A stretch of 64,000 nt of DNA from Sulfitobacter guttiformis (GCF_003610455.1 NZ_RAQK01000001.1:1240001-1304000); one strand, 5' to 3'; shown: positions 17,074-26,152, counted from the first letter of the stretch. Program-made: numbers and translations. The notes: generated by a model from the letters alone, not told the origin.

Positions 17074-17946
17074 TTACATAAGGCCTGCGTGCTTGAGGCC
17101 TTCGTCAACCAATTTGCGGGTCTCATCACTCAATCCAGCAAGGGGCAGCCGCACCTCTTCTGAGCACAGATCGAGGCGGGACATCGCATATTTCACGCCA
17201 ACAAGCCCAGGTTCGGTAAAGATTGCTTTGTGCAAGGGCATCAGCTTGTCCTGCAACGCCAGCGCTGCGGCGTAATCACCCGCAGCACACGCTGCTTGCA
17301 ACTGGGCCGACAGTTTCGGCGCCACATTGGCAGTAACAGAGATGCACCCTACGCCACCTTGGGCGTTGAACCCGTGTGCAGTAGCATCTTCGCCGGACAA
17401 CTGGATGAAATCGGGGCCACAGGTCATCCGCTGATCGCACACGCGCGCCAGATCACCAGTTGCGTCCTTAACACCGACAATCCGGTCGAGCTTGGCCAAC
17501 TGGCCCATCGTTTCGGGAGTCATGTCCACGACAGAACGGCCCGGGATATTGTAGATGATGATCGGAAGCGCGCAACAATCATGGACGGCGGTGAAATGCG
17601 CAATCAAACCACGCTGCGTTGGTTTGTTGTAGTACGGGGTGACCAGCAAAATGCCGTCTGCGCCCACTTTTTCCGCATGCTGCGCAAGGCGGATACTTTC
17701 GAGCGTGTTGTTACTGCCCGCGCCGGCCAGAACCGGTATGCGACCCGCTGCTGCCTTCACAACCTCCTCAACAACCATCTCGTGCTCACGGTGCGTAAGT
17801 GTCGGCGATTCGCCGGTAGTACCGACGGGGACAAGGCCGTTCGAGCCTTCGCCCACATGCCATTCAACCAGTTTCTTCAGCGTTTCAATATCCAGCTCGC
17901 CGTTGCGAAACGGCGTGACGAGGGCAGGCATAGAACCTGAAAACAT
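17074..17946 (-). CDS. dapA: 4-hydroxy-tetrahydrodipicolinate synthase (DapA family)
   Basis: Condenses aspartate semialdehyde with pyruvate in the first committed step of lysine and diaminopimelate synthesis. 290 residues in a TIM barrel, with N-terminal [10 protein letters not shown], pyruvate-binding GTTGESPTL (TT pair), the catalytic Tyr in [13 protein letters not shown] and the Schiff-base Lys in [14 protein letters not shown] 17946 is chosen because AAGGAG lies seven bases before it; an in-frame GTG two codons upstream is too close to that site. It is divergent from the transglycosylase gene with a 162-bp promoter gap. Confidence 0.92.
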   Translation of the reverse strand: MFSGSMPALVTPFRNGELDIETLKKLVEWHVGEGSNGLVPVGTTGESPTLTHREHEMVVEEVVKAAAGRIPVLAGAGSNNTLESIRLAQHAEKVGADGILLVTPYYNKPTQRGLIAHFTAVHDCCALPIIIYNIPGRSVVDMTPETMGQLAKLDRIVGVKDATGDLARVCDQRMTCGPDFIQLSGEDATAHGFNAQGGVGCISVTANVAPKLSAQLQAACAAGDYAAALALQDKLMPLHKAIFTEPGLVGVKYAMSRLDLCSEEVRLPLAGLSDETRKLVDEGLKHAGLM

Positions 17947-18108
17947 GTGCACGCTCCTTTATGTGCTGGAGACCAAAAGGCCGTCCGGTGAAGCCGCCAA
18001 ATCGGCGACAGGAAGAAGACCGCCCGTCTGCAGTTAGGTGAATTGTACCTGCGCACGGATCGTCTATGATCAAAGGCTGTACTGTGGACGAGATAGGAAA
18101 TGCAAGCC

Positions 18109-20073
18109 ATGACACGTCATCTAACGGCCCTGTTGCTCCTGTGTGCCATGGCATTACCGGCCAGCGCAGAGCGTCCGCGCCCACTTGGATGGGCGATGGA
18201 TGCCGTGCGAAACGGTGACTTGGCCGCTGCTGAACGGATCGCTGAGCGTGATGGCGCTGTCGCCCGCGATGTGATCCTCTGGCACCGCCTCCGCGCAGCC
18301 GAAGGGACCTACGAGCAGGTGACCGATTTCCTCAACAGACGCCCAGACTGGCCCGCCGAGGACTACCTGCGCCGCCGCTCTGAACCCGTGGTGATCGAAC
18401 AAGGTGATGAGGCGATCCTTGCGTTTTTCGAGAATGCTGGCCCGCAAACGCCCCAAGGTGTGCTTGCCTATGCTGCCTCGCTGAGTGCAAAAGGGCAGAC
18501 CGGCGCAGCACAGGCAACGCTGGTCAAAACATGGCTAACCATGCCGATGAACGCGAATTCCCAGCGGGATTTTCTGGCTGCACACGCAACACTTCTAGCA
18601 CCGCACCACGATAGCCGTCTCGATGCAATGGTTTGGCAGCAGGAGTATGACGCGGCGCGCCAGATGTATGGCCTTGCCAGCACTGCCGCAGAGCAGGCAG
18701 CAGAGGCGCGTATAGCGTTCTACCGCCGTCTGGACACCGCAGTGAGCGACTACGAAAACCTACCCACGTCTCTTAAGAACTCCGGCGGTGTGAACCACGC
18801 GCGGTTCGAATGGCGCATTCGAAGCGGCCGAGAAGATGATGCAAAAGACCTGCTGCTGGCTTCCTCTAAAAGCATCGAGCTTCTGGGCAATCCTGCCGCG
18901 TGGGGTAACCGCCGTAGGGCGCTGGCGCGTGACGAGATGCGCAGCGGTGACCCCAAACGCGCCTATACCATGGCAGCACAGCATGGCCTGACCGAAGGAT
19001 CGGACTTTGCCGATCTGGAGTGGCTGGCAGGATATATCGCCCTGCGCTTTCTCAAGGACCCGCAACTTGCACTCAAACATTTCAACGGTCACGACAGCGC
19101 AGTCGAATCCCCAATAAGTCAGGGACGCGCGGGATATTGGCAGGGCCGTGCCCTGGAGGAAGCGGGTGACAATGAGGGCGCTACAGCGGCCTACCGCAAA
19201 GGTGCGAATTTCCAGACTTCCTTCTATGGCCTTCTGGCCGCCGAACGCGCGCGCATCCCCTTCCCCGACAAACTGCGCGGCATTCGCCCGACACAAGACT
19301 GGCGCACCAGCCCGCTGGCAAAGGCGCCGCTGTTCGAGGCGGGCCTCCTGCTTCAGGCGTCTGGCGAAATGGATCTGGCGGAGCGCTTCTGGACCCACCT
19401 CGCCGACCAGCTGCTGGAACCGGATCTGGAATTGCTGGGTCAGGCAGCACTTGACGTGAACCAGCCACACATCGCGGTAATGGTTGGCAAGCGCGCCGCG
19501 CAGCGCGGGCTCGAAGTTGCCAACGCATATTATGCTCTGCACCCTGCAGGTGAAGCCGATCTACCCATGGCCTCCGAAATGACGCTCGCGATTGCACGCC
19601 GCGAAAGTGAATTCGACCCCGTTGTGCAATCTGCGGTTGGCGCACGCGGCCTGATGCAGCTGATGCCTGCGACTGCCCTCGAAGTCGCACAGGGGCTCGG
19701 GATTGCACCACAGCACACCACCGACCGTCTCACTGCCGATCCCGTTTATAACGCGCGTTTGGGCACCCAATATCTGGCCGAGCTTGCAGGCCGGTTTGAC
19801 GGCAATGTGGTGATGATGTCCGCGGCCTATAACGCGGGCCCCAGCCGCCCGATCCGTTGGATGGAAGAATACGGCGACCCGCGCAACGGCGATATTTATA
19901 TTGTCGACTGGGTCGAGATGGTCCCCTTCCGCGAAACGCAAAACTATATCATGCGGGTGACTGAATCGCTGCCAGTATACCGCGCGCGTTTGGGGCTTGA
20001 GCCGCTGCCGATCCCCTTCTACGAGGAGCTTATCGGCTCAACCCTGCTGTCTTTCGCGCCAAAAGGTGAATAG
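18109..20073 (+). CDS. Soluble lytic murein transglycosylase (Slt70-like)
   Basis: A periplasmic enzyme that cleaves the glycan strand of peptidoglycan to 1,6-anhydromuropeptides. About 654 residues: signal peptide ending PASAE, a long alpha-superhelical region of TPR-like repeats (about 30-480), then the SLT catalytic domain with Glu in IARRESEFDPVVQSAVGARG, followed by LMQLMPATA and VMMSAAYNAGPSR, all landmarks of the family 1 lysozyme-like fold. ATG 18109 fits the AGGA site better than ATG 18100, which is only two bases from it. Its last 36 bases overlap the convergent DMT transporter gene. Confidence 0.88.
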   Translation: MTRHLTALLLLCAMALPASAERPRPLGWAMDAVRNGDLAAAERIAERDGAVARDVILWHRLRAAEGTYEQVTDFLNRRPDWPAEDYLRRRSEPVVIEQGDEAILAFFENAGPQTPQGVLAYAASLSAKGQTGAAQATLVKTWLTMPMNANSQRDFLAAHATLLAPHHDSRLDAMVWQQEYDAARQMYGLASTAAEQAAEARIAFYRRLDTAVSDYENLPTSLKNSGGVNHARFEWRIRSGREDDAKDLLLASSKSIELLGNPAAWGNRRRALARDEMRSGDPKRAYTMAAQHGLTEGSDFADLEWLAGYIALRFLKDPQLALKHFNGHDSAVESPISQGRAGYWQGRALEEAGDNEGATAAYRKGANFQTSFYGLLAAERARIPFPDKLRGIRPTQDWRTSPLAKAPLFEAGLLLQASGEMDLAERFWTHLADQLLEPDLELLGQAALDVNQPHIAVMVGKRAAQRGLEVANAYYALHPAGEADLPMASEMTLAIARRESEFDPVVQSAVGARGLMQLMPATALEVAQGLGIAPQHTTDRLTADPVYNARLGTQYLAELAGRFDGNVVMMSAAYNAGPSRPIRWMEEYGDPRNGDIYIVDWVEMVPFRETQNYIMRVTESLPVYRARLGLEPLPIPFYEELIGSTLLSFAPKGE

Positions 20074-20907
20074 GCCGGCGGCTACGATAATCACGCAGCC
20101 GATTGCGACATTCGTACTTACTGTTTCGCCAAAAACGGCGATGCCGATGGTAGCGGCGAATACAAGCTGGAGATAGGCAAACGGCTGGACAGCGCTGGCT
20201 TCGGCCACCTCGTAACAGCGGATCAACAGCCAGTGGCCCGAAACCCCGGTAAGGCAGAGACACCCCATCCAGATCCAATCGCGCGCGACCATCGGTTCCC
20301 AGAACCACACCCCGAGCGATGTCATCGCGATGGCGCCCACTGTCCCTGTCCAGAAAAAGCTGGTGGCAGTGCTGTCGCGGCGTCCGGCATAGCGCGTGAG
20401 CAGGCCATAAACCGCAAACATCGCGGCCGCCAACAGCGGAATCAGGGCGCGGATGTCAAATACTTCCCTACCCGGTTGCAGAATAATAAGCACACCGATG
20501 AACCCCACCCCAATCGCCGCCCAACGCCGCCAGCCGACATGCTCGCCCAGCACAGGGCCGGACAGGGCGGCGACCAGAAGCGGATAGCAGGTGAACACCG
20601 CATGGCTCTCTACCAGTCCCAGAATCGTAAAGGCCGCAACCATCACACAAATCTCCAGACACAGTAGCAGACCGCGCGTGATCTGGATCAGCGGTTGGAC
20701 GGTTTTCGCTGCCGCACGGATCCCCCCTGCGCGCCGTTTTGCAATCGCGATGACGAAAGCGGCGAAAAACCAGTATCGGATCATCACGATCATCAGCACA
20801 TTATATTCGCCTGCCAGATGGCGCGAGAGCCCGTCCTGCACCGCAAAAACCAATGTCGTGGCAATCATCAGGCCGATGCCCAGCGGGATGTTATTGCTCT
20901 GCGTCAT
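20038..20907 (-). CDS. EamA/DMT-family transporter
   Basis: An inner-membrane carrier of the drug/metabolite transporter superfamily, usually exporting amino acids, nucleosides or similar metabolites. 289 residues with ten hydrophobic segments arranged as two EamA repeats; the first begins LGIGLMIATTLVFAVQDGLSR and the second near LIPLLAAAMFAVYGLLTRY. The C-terminus is short and basic (FWRERQQG). Its start overlaps the mnmD stop by four bases, so it follows mnmD in one transcript, and its 3' end overlaps the convergent slt gene by 36 bp. Substrate unknown. Confidence 0.82.
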   Translation of the reverse strand: MTQSNNIPLGIGLMIATTLVFAVQDGLSRHLAGEYNVLMIVMIRYWFFAAFVIAIAKRRAGGIRAAAKTVQPLIQITRGLLLCLEICVMVAAFTILGLVESHAVFTCYPLLVAALSGPVLGEHVGWRRWAAIGVGFIGVLIILQPGREVFDIRALIPLLAAAMFAVYGLLTRYAGRRDSTATSFFWTGTVGAIAMTSLGVWFWEPMVARDWIWMGCLCLTGVSGHWLLIRCYEVAEASAVQPFAYLQLVFAATIGIAVFGETVSTNVAIGCVIIVAAGLFTFWRERQQG

Positions 20908-21563
20908 GACCGGATTGCCCGCGTCATATGCCGTTTACGGCCATAGCCAGCCACGCGGGTGACATTAAATCCTGCATCCGCCAATCCACGGCGCACAAAA
21001 CCGGCGGCTGTATAGGTTGCTGCACTTCCACCCTGCACCGTATGCGCGCCCACCTGCGCCATGAGGTCCGGCGACCACAGCTCGGGGTTTTTAGCGGGGG
21101 AAAATCCATCAAGAAACCACGCATCCGCGCGCTCCTCCCAAAGAGGTAGCGTCAGCCGTGCATCACCAATTACAACGCGCAAAACAAAATCAACTCCCTC
21201 CATTACGTCAGGAAATTCTGAAGCTTGCGCAAGATCTTCGGGCAATCCGTCAAAAGCACGCAAGGCCGCATGAAGATCACTCATCGCCATGGGGAATGCC
21301 TCAAAGCTGGTGAACACCAGCCTGCCGCCACAGCCCGATGCGCGAAACGCCTGCAGTGCCACCAGAAAATTAAGGCCTGTGCCAAAGCCGAGCTCGGCAA
21401 TATGAAAGCCGTCCCTGAACCGCGCCGGCAGATCATTTCCGCCTAAAAAAACATGGTGCGTTTCATCCATGCCGTTCTCAAGACTAAAGTAGGGGTCATC
21501 AAACTGTACTGAAACAGGCACCCGTCCATCACGCCATTCAATCTGTGCCGTCTGGTCCTGCAC
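20904..21563 (-). CDS. mnmD: tRNA 5-methylaminomethyl-2-thiouridine methyltransferase MnmD
   Basis: Methylates the aminomethyl group on U34 of certain tRNAs using S-adenosylmethionine, the last step of mnm5s2U formation. About 219 residues, matching the N-terminal half of E. coli MnmC. Landmarks are PVSVQFDDPYFS near the start, HVFLGGNDLP, the SAM-binding AELGFGTGLNFLVAL, and LDGFSPAKNPELWS, the MnmC-type DGFxPxxNPxxW motif. The frame is open to TTG at 21623, but GTG 21563 has an AGGGG site six bases upstream and begins directly at the conserved region. The oxidase half is a separate, divergent gene at 21623. Confidence 0.85.
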   Translation of the reverse strand: MQDQTAQIEWRDGRVPVSVQFDDPYFSLENGMDETHHVFLGGNDLPARFRDGFHIAELGFGTGLNFLVALQAFRASGCGGRLVFTSFEAFPMAMSDLHAALRAFDGLPEDLAQASEFPDVMEGVDFVLRVVIGDARLTLPLWEERADAWFLDGFSPAKNPELWSPDLMAQVGAHTVQGGSAATYTAAGFVRRGLADAGFNVTRVAGYGRKRHMTRAIRS

Positions 21564-21622
21564 GATGCACCCCTGTAACTGTCTAATCACGCGCAATCTG
21601 CGCGCAAAGCAGGAGCAGGGCA

Positions 21623-22654
21623 ATGACCGATATCACCATCCGCGGCGCAGGAGTTTTTGGTCTCTCGATTGCATGGGCTTGCGTCCAGCGTGGTGCCAGC
21701 GTGCAAATCATTGACCCCAACGGCCCAGCTGCGGGCAGCAGTGGTGGCATCGTTGGTGCCCTGGCTCCACATGTGCCTGAAAACTGGAATTATAAAAAGG
21801 CATTCCAGCTGGAAAGTTTGTTGATGGCAGAAGCGTTCTGGCGTGGCGTGCGCGAAGCAGGTGGCGTTGAGACGGGGTATGCGCGCACAGGGCGTCTACA
21901 ACCGGTTGCCGATGCTGCTGCACGAACACTCGCGCTGCAGCGCAGTGGCACCGCCCGCGAGTTATGGCAGGGGCATGCGATATGGGAAGTAGTGACACCA
22001 CCTCCGTCCGATTGGCAGCCGGAAAGTCAGGAGGGTTGTTTTATACACGACACACTAAGCGCCCATTTACATCCGCGCCGCGCCTGCAACGCGCTTGTCG
22101 CGGCTCTTGGTGAATCTGGGGTCTCGATGCAGTCAGAGGGGAAGGACAAGGGCGCTGTCGTATGGGCAACAGGTGTTGCAGGATTGGAGGCATTGAGCGC
22201 TGAGCATACCCGCAGCATGGGCAACGGGGTGAAAGGTCAGGCCGCGCTGTTGAGATATGATGCTGCGGGCGCGCCGCAGCTTTTTGCCGGTGGGGTCCAT
22301 ATCATCCCCCATCTTGATGGTACCGTCGCCATCGGCTCAACCTCGGAGCGGGAATACGATGACCCCGTCAGCACCGATACACAACTTGAAGACGTGATAG
22401 CAGCGGCGCGCAAGGCTGTACCTGTTTTGCGCGATGCGCCTGTGGTTTCCCGATGGGCCGGCGTGCGCCCGCGTGCGCGCTCTCGTGCGCCCATGCTGGG
22501 GTCCTATCCCGGACGGACAGACCATTATATTGCAAATGGTGGCTTCAAGATTGGGTTCGGCATGGCGCCCAAACTGGCACAGGTGATGGCCGATTTGGTG
22601 TTGGACGGCAACGATCAAATCCCTGATGGGTTTCGCGTCGAGGACAACCTGTGA
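21623..22654 (+). CDS. FAD-dependent oxidoreductase, probable separate MnmC oxidase-like protein
   Basis: A 343-residue DAO-family flavoprotein: FAD-binding GAGVFGLSIAWACVQRGASV at residues 8-27, then SSGGIVGALAPHVPENW, and the C-terminal RWAGVRPRARSRAPMLG and GGFKIGFGMAPKL segments. The SSGGIVGAL region resembles the GASGNRQGAL stretch of the C-terminal oxidase domain of MnmC, which removes the carboxymethyl group from cmnm5U34. Its position back-to-back with mnmD (60 bp between chosen starts) supports that role. D-amino-acid or glycine oxidase (ThiO-like) is the alternative. The next gene overlaps it by GTGA. Confidence 0.7.
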   Translation: MTDITIRGAGVFGLSIAWACVQRGASVQIIDPNGPAAGSSGGIVGALAPHVPENWNYKKAFQLESLLMAEAFWRGVREAGGVETGYARTGRLQPVADAAARTLALQRSGTARELWQGHAIWEVVTPPPSDWQPESQEGCFIHDTLSAHLHPRRACNALVAALGESGVSMQSEGKDKGAVVWATGVAGLEALSAEHTRSMGNGVKGQAALLRYDAAGAPQLFAGGVHIIPHLDGTVAIGSTSEREYDDPVSTDTQLEDVIAAARKAVPVLRDAPVVSRWAGVRPRARSRAPMLGSYPGRTDHYIANGGFKIGFGMAPKLAQVMADLVLDGNDQIPDGFRVEDNL

Positions 22655-23049
22655 CGCCCCGCCTCACAACACTCGATCATCTTGTTCTTACGGTAGCCGA
22701 TATTGATGCTTCGATCGCGTTTTATTGCAGCATCCTTGGCATGACCCATGCCCCTTTTGCAGGAGCAGATGGTAGCATGAGGCACGCATTTCACTTTGGC
22801 ACGATGAAGATAAATCTTCATAAACAAGGTGCGGAATTCGAGCCGAAGGCGCGCCATGTGCAATCAGGTTCCGCCGATCTGTGCTTTTTGACCGATACAC
22901 CAATAGAGGTCTGGCAGGCTCATCTTTTGAAGGAAAATGTATCTATAGAGACCGGTCCGGTTCCCCGCACTGGAGCCACCGGACCGATTACATCGCTTTA
23001 CCTACGTGACCCCGACGGAAACCTGATCGAGATCAGCAAGCCGATTTAG
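22651..23049 (+). CDS. VOC-family (glyoxalase-like) protein
   Basis: A 132-residue vicinal oxygen chelate protein with the two beta-alpha-beta-beta-beta modules of the fold: LDHLVLTVADIDASIAFYCSILGM near the start supplies one metal-ligand His, and YLRDPDGNLIEI near the end supplies the conserved Glu. GTG 22651 is the start, overlapping the stop of the flavoprotein gene (GTGA). Family members are glyoxalases, dioxygenases or resistance proteins; this one resembles the small YycE/virulence-type lactoylglutathione lyase relatives and its substrate is unknown. Its last four bases overlap the convergent flavin reductase gene. Confidence 0.78.
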   Translation: MTPRLTTLDHLVLTVADIDASIAFYCSILGMTHAPFAGADGSMRHAFHFGTMKINLHKQGAEFEPKARHVQSGSADLCFLTDTPIEVWQAHLLKENVSIETGPVPRTGATGPITSLYLRDPDGNLIEISKPI

Positions 23050-23588
23050 GAAGAGATTTCAGCACGCAAGGCTTCCATCAGCTCGGTCAGCTCTTTGACA
23101 TAAATATCGCCCGTCAGCTGGCCATTGCCGTCGAACGCTTCATGGCTGGCAGCCAAATGAATTTCAGGCCCCTGCAAAATCCGCGGGCGGAACGGTACAA
23201 GAAACGCGCGCAAAATCATCTGGGCGCGCTCGCCACCCGCGCGTCCCGCTGCAGCAGACATAACGGCGACCGGCTTACCGCCCCATGGTTTTGTTTCTGA
23301 CCTGCTGATCCAGTCCAGTGCATTTTTCAGCGCGCCTGACGGTCCTTTGTTATACTCGGGCGATGAGATCAGGATAGCATCCGCATCCGCTAACTGACGC
23401 GCCAGCGCATCAACTGCGGCAGGTACGCCATGCGCCTCCTCGTCATCAGCATTGTAGAGCGGCAGATTAATATCCGCTTCTGCGTAGTCTGCGTTACCGA
23501 AGAGCCGTGCAGCCTCCGCCAGCAGTAGGGAGTTGTGGCTGCCTTTGCGAAGCGAGCCCGATATGCCGACAAGGTTGATGTTCGCCAT
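23046..23588 (-). CDS. NADPH-dependent FMN reductase family protein
   Basis: A 180-residue flavodoxin-fold reductase that uses NAD(P)H to reduce FMN, quinones or chromate-like acceptors in the cytoplasm. The FMN phosphate loop is GISGSLRKGSHNSLLL at residues 6-21, and the ISSPEYNKGPSGALKNALDW segment is the flavin-contact signature of the SsuE/ArsH/ChrR group. ATG 23588 is chosen for the GAGGAA site upstream and because the flavodoxin fold starts immediately after it (MANINLVG). Physiological acceptor unknown. Confidence 0.83.
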   Translation of the reverse strand: MANINLVGISGSLRKGSHNSLLLAEAARLFGNADYAEADINLPLYNADDEEAHGVPAAVDALARQLADADAILISSPEYNKGPSGALKNALDWISRSETKPWGGKPVAVMSAAAGRAGGERAQMILRAFLVPFRPRILQGPEIHLAASHEAFDGNGQLTGDIYVKELTELMEALRAEISS

Positions 23589-23715
23589 GTGAAAATTCCT
23601 CGATTTAATTTCTCTTGGAATTACAAATGCGGCATTCTTTCTCAACCTCAAGGGAGCAACCGCGCACAATCAGTGTTCGTGCCTGCGCGCGTCCTTGATC
23701 ACTCCGCACAAAACA

Positions 23716-23747
23716 AAAGCCCCGGCGCATATCTGCACCGGGGCTTT
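23716..23747 (-). terminator. Terminator of the OmpA-like lipoprotein gene
   Basis: A 10-bp perfect stem AAAGCCCCGG / CCGGGGCTTT (23716-23725, 23738-23747), extended by near-pairing bases in the loop, lies just after the stop at 23769 and ends in a TTTTGTTTT tract on the minus strand. Confidence 0.85.
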
Positions 23748-23768
23748 ATTCATTGTCGCGAGGATGGA

Positions 23769-24446
23769 TCAGCTTGCGTTTGGCAGGATCACGATCTCGA
23801 CGCGGCGGTTCTGTGCCTTACCCTGAGCGTTCAGGTTGCTCGCCACAGGCTGGCCTTCGCCGCGACCAACGGCCTGAACCCGCGCAGCACCGACACCATT
23901 ACGCAACAGCACGTTGGCAACAGCATTTGCACGGTTTTCGGAGAGCTGCTGGTTAAACGCGGCTTCGCCGTCGCTGTCGGTGTGACCAATAACCTGAATG
24001 GTTGAGTTAGGGTATGCGCGCAGGTTGCCTGCAACGGCACCAAGGTCATCCGTCAGATCGGCACGAACAGCGCTCGAGCCAGTCGCAAACAAAATATCCT
24101 GCGGCAGGGTTACGATCAGACGGTCACCGGTATTGGTGATGGTGACGCGGTTATCGCCAAGGCTGGCGCGCAAATCGCGCTCCTGACGGTCAAGGATTGC
24201 ACCGCCGCCCGCGCCGAGTGCGGCACCAAGTAGCGCGCCCTGAAGTGCGCCTGTGTCGCGGTTGCCGTCCCCTCTGGACAGCGCACCAATAACTGCGCCC
24301 GCACCTGCGCCGATCAAGGCGCCGTTTTTGGTGCGCTGGTTCGGGTCCTCGGAAGAGGCAAGGATCGAACCGTTAGGATTGGTACACGCGCCCAAAGCAA
24401 CAACAGTCGCCATTGCGGCGAAAAGGGGGAATTTCATAAAAGTCAT
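23769..24446 (-). CDS. OmpA-family outer-membrane lipoprotein (YiaD-like)
   Basis: A 225-residue lipoprotein that should tie the outer membrane to peptidoglycan. The signal peptide ends in the lipobox ALGAC, followed by glycine-zipper repeats (GALIGAGAGAVIGAL, GALLGAALGAGGGAIL) and then an OmpA C-terminal domain with the peptidoglycan-binding VIGHTDSDGEAAFNQQLSENRA and the closing NAQGKAQNRRVEI. ATG 24446 has AAGG nine bases upstream; the longer frame to 24491 does not. Single gene with its own terminator. Confidence 0.86.
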   Translation of the reverse strand: MTFMKFPLFAAMATVVALGACTNPNGSILASSEDPNQRTKNGALIGAGAGAVIGALSRGDGNRDTGALQGALLGAALGAGGGAILDRQERDLRASLGDNRVTITNTGDRLIVTLPQDILFATGSSAVRADLTDDLGAVAGNLRAYPNSTIQVIGHTDSDGEAAFNQQLSENRANAVANVLLRNGVGAARVQAVGRGEGQPVASNLNAQGKAQNRRVEIVILPNAS

Positions 24447-24569
24447 ACTATACTGCCTTACTGTTTCGGCTTCGTTCGGGCGAAGCATCATTTCTACAAA
24501 CTCTTTATAGAGCGGAAAAGTTCACGACTAAATGACAGTTTAGGGGGAATAAGCGACATCCCGCGCAAA

Positions 24570-25436
24570 TTATGACGCGTCTATCCGCGCCGCTTCATAG
24601 CCGAGCATTGCGCGTTTCATCGGCAGACCCCAATGATAACCACCCAATGCCCCTGTTTTACGCAGCACGCGGTGGCACGGAATAAGGTATCCTATGGGGT
24701 TTCTCCCGACTGCTGTACCCACAGCGCGCACTGCCTTTGGCGTGCCGATCGCAGCGGCTATATCACCGTAGGTTGTGACGTGCCCTTCGGGAAGGCTCAG
24801 CAACGCTTCCCAGACCTTGATCTGGAAAGGCGCCCCGATAAGGTAGAGAGGTGCGCGGTCTTGTTCAGGGGCCATCCCGAAAGCAGAGGATACCCAAGGA
24901 CGCAGGCGCGCCGGATCTTCTGTGAACGTCGCATTGGGCCAGCGCTGCACCATATCGGCCATCGCCGCCTCGGCACCCATTTGCGCCGCCAGCGACAATC
25001 CACATACCCCCTTCTCCGTGGCCATGACGACAACCGCACCAAACGGGCTCTCGAACCACCCCCAGAAAATGCTTAGTCCGGCACCACCCGCTGCATATTC
25101 GCCAGGGCTCATTGCCTCCCACCGCACAAACAGATCATGCAAGCGGCCAGTTCCTGACAGCCCCGCAGAATGGGCCGCTTCCAATGTGGTCGACCTCTCC
25201 CGCAGCAAGGTCTTGGCATGACCCAGCGTTAGATACTGCTGGTAGCGTTTGGGCGAAACACCGGCCCATGCCGAAAAAAGCCTTTGGAAATGCGCCGCAC
25301 TCATTCCCATTTGCGCTGACAACGCCTCAAGGCTCAGCGGGACATCAGCGCTGTCAATCACAGCGATCGCACGGGCAATCACACCGTAGTGGTAGCGGTC
25401 GGCTGTCTCTTCGGGCGGATGGGGCATCTGTGTCAT
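24570..25436 (-). CDS. Ada-like AraC-HTH / O6-methylguanine-DNA methyltransferase fusion
   Basis: A suicide repair protein that moves alkyl groups from O6-alkylguanine to its own cysteine. Of about 288 residues, the first 100 form an AraC-type double helix-turn-helix (LSLEALSAQMGMSAAHFQRLFSAWAGVSPKRY, in part), and the C-terminal part is the MGMT domain with the active-site Cys in YLIPCHRVLR and the DNA-binding helix of VTTYGDIAAAIG. It lacks the N-terminal zinc/methylphosphotriester domain of E. coli Ada, so autoregulation by phosphotriester sensing is not expected. Start uncertain: ATG 25436 fits domain limits but has no clear ribosome-binding site. It is divergent from nth. Confidence 0.84.
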   Translation of the reverse strand: MTQMPHPPEETADRYHYGVIARAIAVIDSADVPLSLEALSAQMGMSAAHFQRLFSAWAGVSPKRYQQYLTLGHAKTLLRERSTTLEAAHSAGLSGTGRLHDLFVRWEAMSPGEYAAGGAGLSIFWGWFESPFGAVVVMATEKGVCGLSLAAQMGAEAAMADMVQRWPNATFTEDPARLRPWVSSAFGMAPEQDRAPLYLIGAPFQIKVWEALLSLPEGHVTTYGDIAAAIGTPKAVRAVGTAVGRNPIGYLIPCHRVLRKTGALGGYHWGLPMKRAMLGYEAARIDAS

Positions 25437-25498
25437 AGCACCACAATATGCGCACCGATGCTTGCACGCGACCCGAAACCTGCGCATATCTGGGCACC

Positions 25499-26152
25499 AT
25501 GAGTAAACAGACAAAACAACTCGATTATCACACCATTCGCGCCATTATGGAGCGGTTTCAAGAAGCCGATCCAGAGCCCAAGGGCGAGCTGGAGCATGTG
25601 AACGTCTATACGCTTGTGGTAGCTGTAGCTCTCTCGGCGCAATCGACGGACGTGGGCGTAAACAAAGCGACCCGCGCGCTTTTTGCGATTGCGGACACAC
25701 CACAGAAGATGCTCGACCTCGGCCTTGAAGGCTTGATCGAGCACATCAAAACGATTGGTCTTTTCCGCCAAAAAGCCAAAAATGTTATCAAGCTTAGCCA
25801 GATTTTGGTTGATGAATATGGCGGTGTTGTCCCCAACTCCCGCGCTGCGTTGCAGGGTTTGCCGGGTGTGGGGCGAAAAACAGCCAATGTCGTGCTGAAC
25901 ATGTGGTGGCACCAACCCGCACAAGCCGTCGATACCCATATTTTCCGTGTCGGCAACCGGACCGGAATAGCACCCGGAAAATCGGTCGAGGCGGTAGAGC
26001 GGGCAGTAGAGGATAATATCCCTGCAGATTTTCAGCTCCATGCGCATCACTGGCTGATCCTGCACGGACGCTATCACTGTAAGGCGCGAAAACCTCAGTG
26101 CCGTACCTGCATCATTAAAGACCTTTGCCAATACAAGGATAAAACAGAATGA
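25499..26152 (+). CDS. nth: Endonuclease III
   Basis: A bifunctional DNA glycosylase/AP lyase for oxidised pyrimidines in base-excision repair. 217 residues: helix-hairpin-helix LPGVGRKTANVVL with the catalytic Lys, the catalytic Asp in AVDTHIFRVGNR, and a C-terminal 4Fe-4S loop with the spacing C-x6-C-x2-C-x5-C (CKARKPQCRTCIIKDLC). ATG 25499 is used because the protein family begins at about this point (MSKQTKQLDYHTI). It overlaps the PfkB kinase gene by ATGA and is divergent from the alkyltransferase gene, placing two DNA repair genes back to back. Confidence 0.93.
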   Translation: MSKQTKQLDYHTIRAIMERFQEADPEPKGELEHVNVYTLVVAVALSAQSTDVGVNKATRALFAIADTPQKMLDLGLEGLIEHIKTIGLFRQKAKNVIKLSQILVDEYGGVVPNSRAALQGLPGVGRKTANVVLNMWWHQPAQAVDTHIFRVGNRTGIAPGKSVEAVERAVEDNIPADFQLHAHHWLILHGRYHCKARKPQCRTCIIKDLCQYKDKTE

